From the NCBI RefSeq assembly GCF_030271215.1, contig NZ_JASNGB010000088.1, forward strand, positions 714 through 12,121: a stretch of 11,408 nucleotides of DNA. The letters are read 5' to 3'. Under the pieces are notes generated by a model that worked only from the letters and a program-made list of their open reading frames with translations, did not search any database and had not been told where the DNA came from. Made by a program: the position numbers and the translations under genes. The DNA comes from Deinococcus rhizophilus (GTDB lineage: Bacteria; Deinococcota; Deinococci; Deinococcales; Deinococcaceae). Below are positions 1 through 11,297 of the stretch, one piece after another (the stretch's first letter is position 1; every line of letters begins with the position of its first letter).

Positions 1-93
1 GGGGAAGGGCGCCCCAGGTGCCTCCATTCTGCCCAATGCTCTTCTTCAATTCGCTCGCTCTGCTGCACAGCTTTGCAAGTCCGCTCGGCCAAC

Positions 94-116
94 GAATGCG
101 GAAACCCACCGCATTC
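94..116 (-). terminator. hairpin downstream of xth, possible terminator
   Basis: A perfect 8-bp inverted repeat, GAATGCGG / CCGCATTC, flanks a 7-nt loop and starts about 15 nt after the xth stop codon. On the minus strand it is followed by GTTGG, so it lacks a true U-tract. It may be a weak intrinsic terminator or an RNA-end stabiliser. I see no gene in positions 1-93, which are somewhat less GC-rich than the rest. Confidence 0.4.
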
Positions 117-130
117 TTATGGCAAATGCT

Positions 131-907
131 CTAGCTGGCCGCCGGAGCGGGCACCACCACCCCGGTCACGGGCGCGTGGTCGCTCAGGCGGGCGGAGCGG
201 TCCACCACGACCTCCCGCACCTCCGTCCCGGCGGCGAGCAGGTAGTCGATACGCCAGCCCACATCGTTCGCATAGGCGTTGCCCCGGTTGCTCCACCAGG
301 TGTACTCGGCCCGCTCGCCGAGAGCGGCGCGGTGCGCGTCGGTCAGTCCACAGGCGAGGTGGGTGCTCATCCACTCGCGCTCGTGGGGCAGGAAGCCGCT
401 GTTGCCCCGGTTGCCGCGCCAGTTTTTCAGGTCGAGTTCGCGGTGCGCCACGTTGTAGTCGCCGCCGATCACGACCGGGAGGCCCTGCGCGAGCGTGCCC
501 AGCGTCCAGGCGTGGTAGTCGGCCAGCACCCGGTCCTTGAACTCCTGCCGCTCGGGACCGGAACTGCCGCTGGGCAGGTACACGCTGGCGAAGCGCACCC
601 CACGCACCACGGCACTGATCACCCGGCCCTCGGCATCCATCTCGGGGTGATCCATGCCGGGGCGCACGTCCTCCAACCCGTGGCGGCTGAGAATCGCCAC
701 ACCGCTGTAGCCGGGCTTGCGGGCCGGGAACCACGCACTGCCGTACCCCAGCGCGGCGAACGCCTCAGGCATGGGGTCAGCTCGGACCTCCTGCAGCAGC
801 AGCACGTCGGGGGCCTCACGGGCAAGCCAGCCCTCCAGCCCCTTGCGCAGGGCGCTGCGCAGCCCGTTGACATTCAGGGTGGTCACCTTCAGGGGCGCGG
901 ACAGCAT
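131..907 (-). CDS. xth: exodeoxyribonuclease III / AP endonuclease (ExoIII, EEP family)
   Basis: This 258-residue protein is an endonuclease/exonuclease/phosphatase-fold AP endonuclease. It should cut DNA 5' of abasic sites and digest 3' ends in base-excision repair. E. coli XthA has 268 residues, so it is full length. The family motifs are in order: LNVNGLRS with Asn14, LLQE with metal-binding Glu40, Tyr110 in the SVYLPSG segment, GGDYNVAH with Asp150 and Asn152, GWRIDYLL with Asp221, and the C-terminal SDH with catalytic Asp243 and His244. The ATG at 907 is chosen because the conserved first strand begins just after it. There is no Shine-Dalgarno, but TATCCT ends 8 nt upstream, which suggests a leaderless mRNA. 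The gene is divergent from the 102-residue orphan with a 47-bp gap. The family call is very secure. An ExoIII-type name is preferred to a eukaryotic APE1-type name on length and motif spacing. Confidence 0.96.
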   Translation of the reverse strand: MLSAPLKVTTLNVNGLRSALRKGLEGWLAREAPDVLLLQEVRADPMPEAFAALGYGSAWFPARKPGYSGVAILSRHGLEDVRPGMDHPEMDAEGRVISAVVRGVRFASVYLPSGSSGPERQEFKDRVLADYHAWTLGTLAQGLPVVIGGDYNVAHRELDLKNWRGNRGNSGFLPHEREWMSTHLACGLTDAHRAALGERAEYTWWSNRGNAYANDVGWRIDYLLAAGTEVREVVVDRSARLSDHAPVTGVVVPAPAAS

Positions 908-915
908 CGGCGCGG

Positions 916-921
916 AGGATA
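916..921 (-). promoter_or_regulatory. -10 box of a probable leaderless xth promoter
   Basis: On the minus strand TATCCT is followed by 8 nt and then the xth ATG. There is no Shine-Dalgarno in between. This places the transcription start at or next to the A of ATG. No good -35 is visible. The call is inferred from spacing. Confidence 0.5.
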
Positions 922-939
922 GCGCGGCTCCCGGTCGGG

Positions 940-945
940 TACGCT
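940..945 (+). promoter_or_regulatory. -10-like box before the 102-residue orphan
   Basis: TACGCT lies 9 nt before the ATG at 955. GGAGG (946-950) sits between them with only a 4-nt spacer, which is short for a Shine-Dalgarno. Initiation could therefore be leaderless or leadered from another promoter. The box is only 18 bp from the opposing xth -10 box, so the two promoters probably share one regulatory patch. Confidence 0.35.
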
Positions 946-954
946 GGAGGCCGT

Positions 955-1465
<511 letters not shown>

Positions 1466-1512
1466 CCGCGTAGTCTGGCACGGCTTTTACGGCCCCCTGG
1501 TGAACACTCCAC

Positions 1513-1543
1513 ACAACGTTTACAACGTGGCGCCCTTTACGTT
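1513..1543. promoter_or_regulatory. AT-richer patch with repeated ACAACGT words
   Basis: ACAACGT occurs at 1513-1519 and 1522-1528, nine bases apart, with TTTACGTT following at 1536-1543. TTTACA (1519-1524) resembles a -35 box, but no -10 lies at a suitable distance. The patch is in the gap before the 74-residue membrane protein and stands out in GC-rich surroundings. It may be a promoter or operator. The rest of 1466-1631 shows nothing else I can name. Confidence 0.25.
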
Positions 1544-1631
1544 TCGCGCAGGGGGCGCGGGCGAGAGTTGACCCGTGTTCGGGGCAGGACCACCCTTCCC
1601 CGAGAGTTTTTCCCGAAAGGCAGGTTGACCC

Positions 1632-1856
1632 ATGAAACTGTCCAACATCATGTACATTCTCGGTTTCGCCTCGATTCTCACCTCGGCCGCCAGCTTCACC
1701 GCTGGCAAGGCAGACGGCGGCGCTGGCAACAAGGAAGGCGAGGAGAAGCAGCGCAGCGGCCTCTTCGTCGGCTTCTGGCCCCCCACGTTCTTCATCCTCG
1801 GCAAGATCATCGAGGACCGCGAGAACAAGAACCAGAGCATCCTGACCGGCGAGTAA
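1632..1856 (+). CDS. small probable membrane protein, 74 residues
   Basis: The protein has two hydrophobic stretches, roughly residues 5-24 and 43-59, separated by a charged, glycine- and lysine-rich linker (GKADGGAGNKEGEEKQR). This pattern suggests a two-segment hairpin inner-membrane protein; the first segment might instead be an uncleaved signal anchor. The second stretch carries a GLFVGFWPPTFFILG motif. From memory, this resembles short uncharacterised actinobacterial proteins with a GLWAPTF motif, which I could not check. The ATG at 1632 is preceded by an AAGGCAGG Shine-Dalgarno-like sequence at plausible spacing. The gene is monocistronic and ends just before a strong hairpin terminator. 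Function is unknown. Confidence 0.75.
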   Translation: MKLSNIMYILGFASILTSAASFTAGKADGGAGNKEGEEKQRSGLFVGFWPPTFFILGKIIEDRENKNQSILTGE

Positions 1857-1865
1857 ACCAATTCA

Positions 1866-1906
1866 AGCAAGAAGGGACGTGGTGCAAGGCCACGTCCCTT
1901 CTTGCT
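1866..1906. terminator. strong bidirectional terminator between convergent genes
   Basis: A perfect 17-bp inverted repeat has arms at 1866-1882 and 1890-1906 with a 7-nt loop. It sits between the stop of the 74-residue gene (1856) and the stop of accC (1914). The plus-strand 3' arm ends CTTCTTGCT, giving a partly U-rich end. Symmetry and position suggest it ends transcripts from both sides. Confidence 0.85.
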
Positions 1907-1913
1907 GTATGAT

Positions 1914-3251
<1,338 letters not shown>

Positions 3252-3268
3252 AGCGTTTGGCCCTCGGC

Positions 3269-3338
3269 TTTCAGCCTCTAGCTCCCAGCGGACGCTTCAG
3301 CCCTCGCTGCTGACGGCTGACCGCTGACGACTGACGGC
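3269..3338. repeat. period-7 TGACGGC-type repeat in the accB-accC gap
   Basis: Four heptads are clear at 3311-3338: TGACGGC, TGACCGC, TGACGAC, TGACGGC. A degenerate period-7 pattern ending mostly in GC can be followed back to about 3269 (TTTCAGC, CTCTAGC, TCCCAGC). The array abuts the accB stop codon. A 13-bp piece, GCTGACCGCTGAC, recurs at 7486-7498, so this is probably a dispersed intergenic repeat of the genome. Its role is unknown. Confidence 0.7.
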
Positions 3339-3878
<540 letters not shown>

Positions 3879-3915
3879 GGTTCCTCCCGGAAGGGCAAAC
3901 GGAGTGAGGCGTCGT

Positions 3916-3989
3916 GGACCGGTCCCATCATGGGGCGTGGCCGCCGGGGCAGGACCGAAGCAGGGGCGAACAGGGGCGAACTGGACCGA
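3916..3989. promoter_or_regulatory. repeats upstream of accB (palindrome and tandem 10-mer)
   Basis: The gap between the efp hairpin and accB contains a perfect 10-bp palindrome GGACCGGTCC (3916-3925), GGACCGA at 3952-3958 and 3983-3989, and a tandem duplication of CAGGGGCGAA at 3961-3980. GGACCG therefore occurs three times in about 75 bases. Repeated words in front of an acc operon could be regulator sites, but no known operator is matched and no clear -10 is seen. Confidence 0.3.
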
Positions 3990-4006
3990 GTCTAACGGCC
4001 ACAGGA

Positions 4007-4037
4007 AACGCCGCCCCCAGGGTCAGGAGGCGGCGTT
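4007..4037 (-). terminator. hairpin after efp, probable terminator
   Basis: The arms AACGCCGCC and GGCGGCGTT form a perfect 9-bp stem with a 13-nt loop, starting 12 nt after the efp stop on the minus strand. The 3' side reads GGCGGCGTTTCC, a short U-run. It probably ends most efp transcripts, with some read-through to accBC possible. Confidence 0.6.
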
Positions 4038-4049
4038 CCGGGCCGGGCA

Positions 4050-4607
<558 letters not shown>

Positions 4608-4699
4608 GTGTGTCTCCTTGGTTGTGCCGACCCGTGGGCAGGCGGGGGGATTGGCCGGGGCGCAGGCCCTCGCCGGGGCGCCGCTCGGCAACAGGCCGG

Positions 4700-4708
4700 A
4701 TTCTAGCA
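4700..4708 (-). promoter_or_regulatory. efp promoter, extended -10
   Basis: On the minus strand TGCTAGAAT contains TAGAAT with an upstream TGn extension, about 93 bp before the efp ATG. No good -35 is visible, which fits extended -10 promoters. The predicted 5' UTR is about 85 nt. The first part of it holds a direct repeat of GCCGGGGCGC (plus-strand 4654-4663 and 4672-4681). Confidence 0.6.
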
Positions 4709-4780
4709 GAGGCGGCCCAGAGCCGAGAGGCGAGGAGGAGGAGGCCGCCGCCCCGCCCCGTTCCCGCGTCCGTCCCGATT

Positions 4781-4789
4781 TGCTACACT
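4781..4789 (+). promoter_or_regulatory. rplY promoter, extended -10
   Basis: TGCTACACT carries a TGn extension next to TACACT. TTCCCG at 4761-4766 is a poor -35 at 17 bp spacing. The start of transcription would be near 4796, giving a leader of about 110 nt. It mirrors the efp promoter, whose -10 lies about 80 bp away on the other strand. Confidence 0.6.
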
Positions 4790-4821
4790 GCCAGGGTTGC
4801 ATGGCCCCCGCCCCCATGTCC

Positions 4822-4848
4822 CCGGACCTCCTGTACCCAGGAGACCGG
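4822..4848 (+). other. hairpin in the rplY leader
   Basis: CTCCTG (4828-4833) and CAGGAG (4838-4843) form a perfect 6-bp stem with a TACC loop. Outer CCGG arms (4822-4825, 4845-4848) pair after a small internal loop. It lies in the predicted leader, some 40 nt before the GGAGG Shine-Dalgarno (4890-4894). The CTCCTG arm could also compete for that Shine-Dalgarno. A regulatory role is inference. Confidence 0.4.
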
Positions 4849-4904
4849 GCCCCGGACACGGCGCGGGTGAGGCGGCCACTGCGGACCCCGGAGGAAACAC
4901 GCAC

Positions 4905-5618
4905 ATGGAACTGAGAGCCATCCCCCGCACCGGCCAGCAGAAGCTGGCGTCCGGACTGATCCCCGCCGTCGCCTACAACAAGGAGAAGAATGTCTCCTTC
5001 GCCATCGAGCGTAAGGCCTTTGACCGCGCCTTCCGTCAGCAGGGCACCACGGGCCTTTTTGACATCACGCTGGAAGGCGGCGAGACCTTCCCGGCGCTCG
5101 TCAAGACCGTTCAGATGGACAAGCGCCGCCGCGAGGCGATCCACGCCGACTTCTACATGGTGACCTACGGTGAGCCCGTGCAGGTCAGCGTGCCCGTCCA
5201 CACGGCGGGCCGCAGCCAGGGCGAGGTTATGGGCGGCCTGGTGGACATCGTGGTGCACAACCTCGACATCGTGGCTCCCGGCCCCCGCCGCATTCCGCAG
5301 GAAATCAGCGTGGACGTCGCCGCCCTGAACATCGGCGACCACGTGACCGCCGGGCAGATCAAGCTGCCCGAGGGCGTCAAGCTCGCGGTCGACGAGGACC
5401 TCGTGGTGATCAGCGTGCTACCGCCCCGCCTCACGGCCGAGGAGGCCGAGGCCGAGACCCAGGCGGCTCAGGTTGCCGGGCTGGTCGCGGCGGGCGAACT
5501 CTCCGAGGAAGCTGCCGCCGCCGTGCTGGAGGGCGACGCCAGCATCGAGGAGATCAAGGCCGAGATTGCCGAGAGCAGCGACACCGCCGAGGCCAGCGAC
5601 GAGGACAAGCAGGACTGA
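4905..5618 (+). CDS. rplY: 50S ribosomal protein L25, CTC form
   Basis: L25 binds 5S rRNA in the central protuberance of the large subunit. This 237-residue protein has the Deinococcus three-domain layout. Residues 1 to about 87 form the 5S-binding beta-barrel, ending HADFYMVTYGE. Residues about 88-175 form the second, TL5-like domain, with PGPRRIPQ and INIGDH-like segments. Residues about 176-237 form an acidic, alanine-rich extra domain, which in Deinococcus radiodurans ribosome structures reaches toward the A-site finger. E. coli L25 (94 residues) has only the first part. The ATG at 4905 is chosen because GGAGG lies 10 bases upstream and the protein starts with the family sequence MELRAIPRTG. 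An in-frame ATG at 4797 would add an unlike Pro/Gly-rich tail. The gene is divergent from efp, monocistronic, and ends before a terminator. Confidence 0.97.
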   Translation: MELRAIPRTGQQKLASGLIPAVAYNKEKNVSFAIERKAFDRAFRQQGTTGLFDITLEGGETFPALVKTVQMDKRRREAIHADFYMVTYGEPVQVSVPVHTAGRSQGEVMGGLVDIVVHNLDIVAPGPRRIPQEISVDVAALNIGDHVTAGQIKLPEGVKLAVDEDLVVISVLPPRLTAEEAEAETQAAQVAGLVAAGELSEEAAAAVLEGDASIEEIKAEIAESSDTAEASDEDKQD

Positions 5619-5634
5619 GCCGCCCGCGGTTCAG

Positions 5635-5667
5635 GGCCGGGACTCCCACGGGGGTCCCGGCCTCTTT
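5635..5667 (+). terminator. rplY intrinsic terminator
   Basis: GGCCGGGAC (5635-5643) and GTCCCGGCC (5654-5662) form a perfect 9-bp stem, with a further CCC/GGG pairing inside the loop, followed by TCTTT. It starts 16 nt after the rplY stop and 11 nt before the stop of the convergent peptidase gene. The minus-strand side has no U-tract. Confidence 0.8.
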
Positions 5668-5673
5668 GGTGGC

Positions 5674-6717
5674 TCAGCGCTCGTCGCGCAGGCAAGCCGC
5701 CCGCTCAGCGGCTGGGGACTTGCCACACTGCCGCGCCACCTCGTAGAAGGCCGGGAGATGTCCGCCCACCCGGACGAGCGCCGCTCCGAAGTCTGGAACG
5801 AGCGTGGCATAGGCCGCCACCGACGCGAGGGCCGCGTTGTTCCCTCCGGCGGCGAACCAGCCGTCGTAGCCCGCGTACCCGCCCCAGCCTGCCTTCAGGG
5901 TGGAGTAGCGCTCCTGCAAGCCCGCGAGCACCGCCGCCTTGCGCGTCCGCATCGTCTCCGGCGCGAGGGGCCGCGCGTAGAGGGCCTGCAACTCGGCCCG
6001 CGCCCCCAGCAGCAGGGCCTCGAACGCCTGCGCCCGCTCCCGCATTGTGCGGTCGGCCTCTCGCAGCTCCGGCGTGCCGTGCGCCGAGGCCCAGCGCCGC
6101 CAGCCCTCTTCCTCGACGGCGGTGGCAAAGGACTCGTTGTAGACGGTGTCGCCCGCGACATAGACGGCGGGGTGGGCGAGTTCGTGAATCACGGTGCGGA
6201 TCAGCGTGGGATCGGGATAGGTCAGCATGGTGGAGAGCACCGGGTCGCGCAGGTAGCCCAGCGTGCTGTAGGCGGTCACGCCGCCCACCCGCACGTCCTC
6301 GCCCGCCGCCCGGCGCGTGTCGGCGTAGGCCCGCGCGTCCGCCTCCCGGAAGTAGCCCCGGTAGCCCACGCACCCGGCCACCGGAAAGCAGGAGGTGAGC
6401 AGGTCCAGCCCGAACTCGGGCGCCCGGAACACGTTCCAGACCACGTAAGGTCGGCCCACGTCCACGTACTTGCGGTAGGCCCCACGGTCAGGCAGCCCCA
6501 GCTCGCCCACCGCGAAGGCCCGGACCTCCTGTACCAGCGCGAGCTTGCGCCGGGTTTCCGGCAGGGTCGCGGGATCGGCGAGAACCTCAGCCACCGGGCG
6601 TGCCCGGACCAGCAGATCGAGCTGTCCAGCCGCAGCCTGGGCCAGATACCGGACCTCGCCGCAACCGCTCAGGACCAGCGCCAGCAGCCCGGCCAGGCCC
6701 AGTCCCCAGGGAGTCAT
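5674..6717 (-). CDS. lipoprotein putative aminopeptidase (COG4324 / Aminopep family)
   Basis: This 347-residue protein starts with a lipoprotein signal peptide: a hydrophobic core and the lipobox LSGC with lipidated Cys19. It should be anchored on the outside of the cytoplasmic membrane or in the envelope. A zinc metallopeptidase motif HELAH spans 178-182 (His178, Glu179, His182), followed by YNESFATAVEEEG, where Glu195 or one of Glu202-204 may be the third ligand. The CFPVAGCVGYRGYF block (110-123) and VGGVTAYSTLGYLRDP (144-159) match the uncharacterised predicted aminopeptidase family known from proteobacteria. The two cysteines at 110 and 116 could form a disulfide. The substrate is unknown and 'aminopeptidase' is a family prediction. 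The ATG at 6717 has no Shine-Dalgarno, but TATGCT ends 6 nt upstream, so the mRNA is probably leaderless. It converges on rplY. Confidence 0.88.
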   Translation of the reverse strand: MTPWGLGLAGLLALVLSGCGEVRYLAQAAAGQLDLLVRARPVAEVLADPATLPETRRKLALVQEVRAFAVGELGLPDRGAYRKYVDVGRPYVVWNVFRAPEFGLDLLTSCFPVAGCVGYRGYFREADARAYADTRRAAGEDVRVGGVTAYSTLGYLRDPVLSTMLTYPDPTLIRTVIHELAHPAVYVAGDTVYNESFATAVEEEGWRRWASAHGTPELREADRTMRERAQAFEALLLGARAELQALYARPLAPETMRTRKAAVLAGLQERYSTLKAGWGGYAGYDGWFAAGGNNAALASVAAYATLVPDFGAALVRVGGHLPAFYEVARQCGKSPAAERAACLRDER

Positions 6718-6723
6718 GGGGGC

Positions 6724-6729
6724 AGCATA
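6724..6729 (-). promoter_or_regulatory. -10 box of a leaderless peptidase promoter
   Basis: On the minus strand TATGCT is followed by GCCCCC and then the ATG. The spacing puts transcription start at the start codon. No Shine-Dalgarno intervenes. The same hexamer serves the divergent HD-domain gene. Confidence 0.6.
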
Positions 6730-6852
6730 GCGGGAGCGGGAAGACGGGAGGCTGTACCGTGTCCGGCTGCTTGGGTGCGCCCGCCGCGCTCAGGGCGTCT
6801 CTCACGGTGCCAGGGGGATGGGGCGCGGTGGGCTCTGCCCCTGGGCTGTGTG

Positions 6853-6858
6853 TATGCT
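6853..6858 (+). promoter_or_regulatory. -10 box of a leaderless HD-hydrolase promoter
   Basis: TATGCT is followed by CACGT and the ATG at 6864. There is no Shine-Dalgarno between box and start codon. This decides the start over longer in-frame alternatives upstream. No clear -35 is seen. Confidence 0.6.
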
Positions 6859-6863
6859 CACGT

Positions 6864-7490
6864 ATGCCGCTTCTGGACGATCAGATGGCCTTTTTGCTCA
6901 CCTGCGACCGCCTGAAAGGGGTGGAGCGCACCACCTCCCTGCACAGCGGTCAGCGGATGGAGAACAGTGCCGAGCATTCGTGGCACCTCGCGCTGATGGC
7001 CCTGACGCTAGGGGAATACGCCCACCCGGGCACGGACCTGGGGCAGGTCGTGAAGCTGGTGCTGGTGCATGACCTCGTGGAGATCCATGCGGGAGACCTG
7101 CATTTCGAGGCCAGCGCTGCCCAGCTCGCTGCGCAGGCGATCCAGGAAAAGCAGGCCGCTCAGACCCTCTTTGGCCTGCTGCCCGGGGAACAACGTGAGG
7201 CGTTTCAGGTCCTGTGGGAAGAGTTCGAGGCGGGACAGACCGCCGAGGCCCGGTTTGCCCGGGCGCTGGACGCTCTGCACCCGATGCTGCTGACCTGGGG
7301 CCAGGATGGACTGGGGTGTACGGACCGCGCCCCTGACCTCACGCAGGAGCGGGTGCTACGGCTCAAGGAGCCACGCTTACGGGAGTTTCCAGCATTCTGG
7401 CAGTGGGCGCAGCAGCTGCTGGAAAAGGCGGCAGAGGCCGGTCTATTGCCTTCCGAACAGAAAGCGGCCAGCCCCCTTCCTGGAAGCTGA
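6864..7490 (+). CDS. HD-domain phosphohydrolase, YfbR/HDDC2-like (putative 5'-deoxynucleotidase)
   Basis: This 208-residue protein has an HD domain in its N-terminal two thirds. Metal-site residues are in the right order: His38 in ENSAEHSWHLA, His69-Asp70 in VLVHDLVEIHAGD, and Asp136 in RALDALHP. Glu73 and Arg22 correspond to catalytic Glu72 and substrate-contacting Arg18 of E. coli YfbR. That family removes phosphate from deoxynucleoside 5'-monophosphates, so a role in nucleotide turnover is likely. Substrate is not settled by sequence. The last 20 or so residues are Ala/Pro-rich and probably disordered. The start is set by a TATGCT box five bases upstream of the ATG, a leaderless arrangement. 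The stop codon lies inside a copy of the GCTGACCGCTGAC repeat, 19 bp from the end of convergent sufD, with no obvious terminator between. Confidence 0.9.
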   Translation: MPLLDDQMAFLLTCDRLKGVERTTSLHSGQRMENSAEHSWHLALMALTLGEYAHPGTDLGQVVKLVLVHDLVEIHAGDLHFEASAAQLAAQAIQEKQAAQTLFGLLPGEQREAFQVLWEEFEAGQTAEARFARALDALHPMLLTWGQDGLGCTDRAPDLTQERVLRLKEPRLREFPAFWQWAQQLLEKAAEAGLLPSEQKAASPLPGS

Positions 7491-7500
7491 CCGCTGACAG
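7486..7500. repeat. short copy of the GCTGACCGCTGAC repeat
   Basis: GCTGACCGCTGACAG spans the stop codon of the HD-domain gene and shares 13 exact bases with the period-7 array between accB and accC (3316-3328). A reverse-complement 10-mer, CTGTCAGCGG, is at 1309-1318. The word appears at gene 3' ends, which suggests a dispersed family. The short length makes chance possible for the third site. Confidence 0.45.
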
Positions 7501-7509
7501 TGGCTGCCC

Positions 7510-8868
<1,359 letters not shown>

Positions 8869-8882
8869 GGTGCCTCCAGAGG

Positions 8883-8915
8883 GGTGCGGACGCCGCAGGG
8901 TCAGGCGTCCGCACC
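8883..8915 (-). other. 12-bp hairpin between sufB and sufD
   Basis: GGTGCGGACGCC and GGCGTCCGCACC (plus-strand 8883-8894 and 8904-8915) form a perfect 12-bp stem with a 9-nt loop. It occupies most of the 58-bp gap and ends 5 nt before the sufD Shine-Dalgarno. No U-tract follows, so it is probably not a simple terminator. mRNA-end protection for sufCB or tuning of sufD translation is inference. Confidence 0.7.
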
Positions 8916-8926
8916 GGGCGCGGCGT

Positions 8927-10330
<1,404 letters not shown>

Positions 10331-10360
10331 TTGGAAGCTCCTTGGGAGGAGGAGGGGGGT

Positions 10361-11131
<771 letters not shown>

Positions 11132-11165
11132 GGAGGCTCCTTATAGGCGGGGTCACTCTTCTTGA

Positions 11166-11174
11166 GAATGATTC
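11166..11174. promoter_or_regulatory. Fur-family-like palindrome at the suf promoter
   Basis: GAATGATTC is a perfect 9-bp palindrome around the AATnATT core shared by Fur, PerR and Zur operators. The flanks do not extend the symmetry well. It lies about 8-16 nt downstream of the predicted suf transcription start, where a bound repressor would block RNA polymerase. Iron or peroxide control is plausible for suf but is inferred. Confidence 0.4.
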
Positions 11175-11188
11175 CTAGTTACTGCGCC

Positions 11189-11217
11189 ATTCTACCGACC
11201 CCGGGGGGGAAAGTCGA
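11189..11217 (-). promoter_or_regulatory. sufCBD promoter
   Basis: On the minus strand TCGACT (plus-strand 11212-11217) and TAGAAT (11189-11194) are separated by exactly 17 bp, matching -35 TTGACA at four of six positions and -10 TATAAT at five of six. The predicted start near 11182 gives a leader of about 50 nt. Confidence 0.65.
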
Positions 11218-11297
11218 GTGAGTTGGTGTGGATTCGGGACGCCCACGCTGAGGGCGGCGAGCCCCCACTGGTGGGCGCCGATTCGCGGCGGGGGGGG

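Noticed and set aside
80..95. tRNA-like D-arm word GGCCGAGCGG on the minus strand
   Set aside because: No acceptor stem, anticodon arm or TTCGAnTC loop follows within tRNA distance.
119..922. long plus-strand open frame opposite xth
   Set aside because: It is antisense to a gene with all ExoIII catalytic motifs; the composition is a GC-rich shadow rich in His, Val and Arg.
1566..1573. TTGACC as a -35 box for the 74-residue gene
   Set aside because: No -10-like hexamer lies 16-18 bp downstream; GTTGACCC also recurs before the ATG, so the word alone is weak evidence.
4797..4904. upstream in-frame ATG start for rplY
   Set aside because: It would add a Pro/Gly-rich tail unlike L25, and the ATG at 4905 has GGAGG and the family N-terminus.
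4608..5342. long N-terminal extension of efp
   Set aside because: The extension runs through the promoter region and the antisense of rplY. EF-P is complete at 185 residues from 4607.
6600..6863. upstream in-frame starts for the HD-domain gene
   Set aside because: The upstream part overlaps the peptidase gene and its promoter and lacks HD-family sequence; the TATGCT box fixes 6864.
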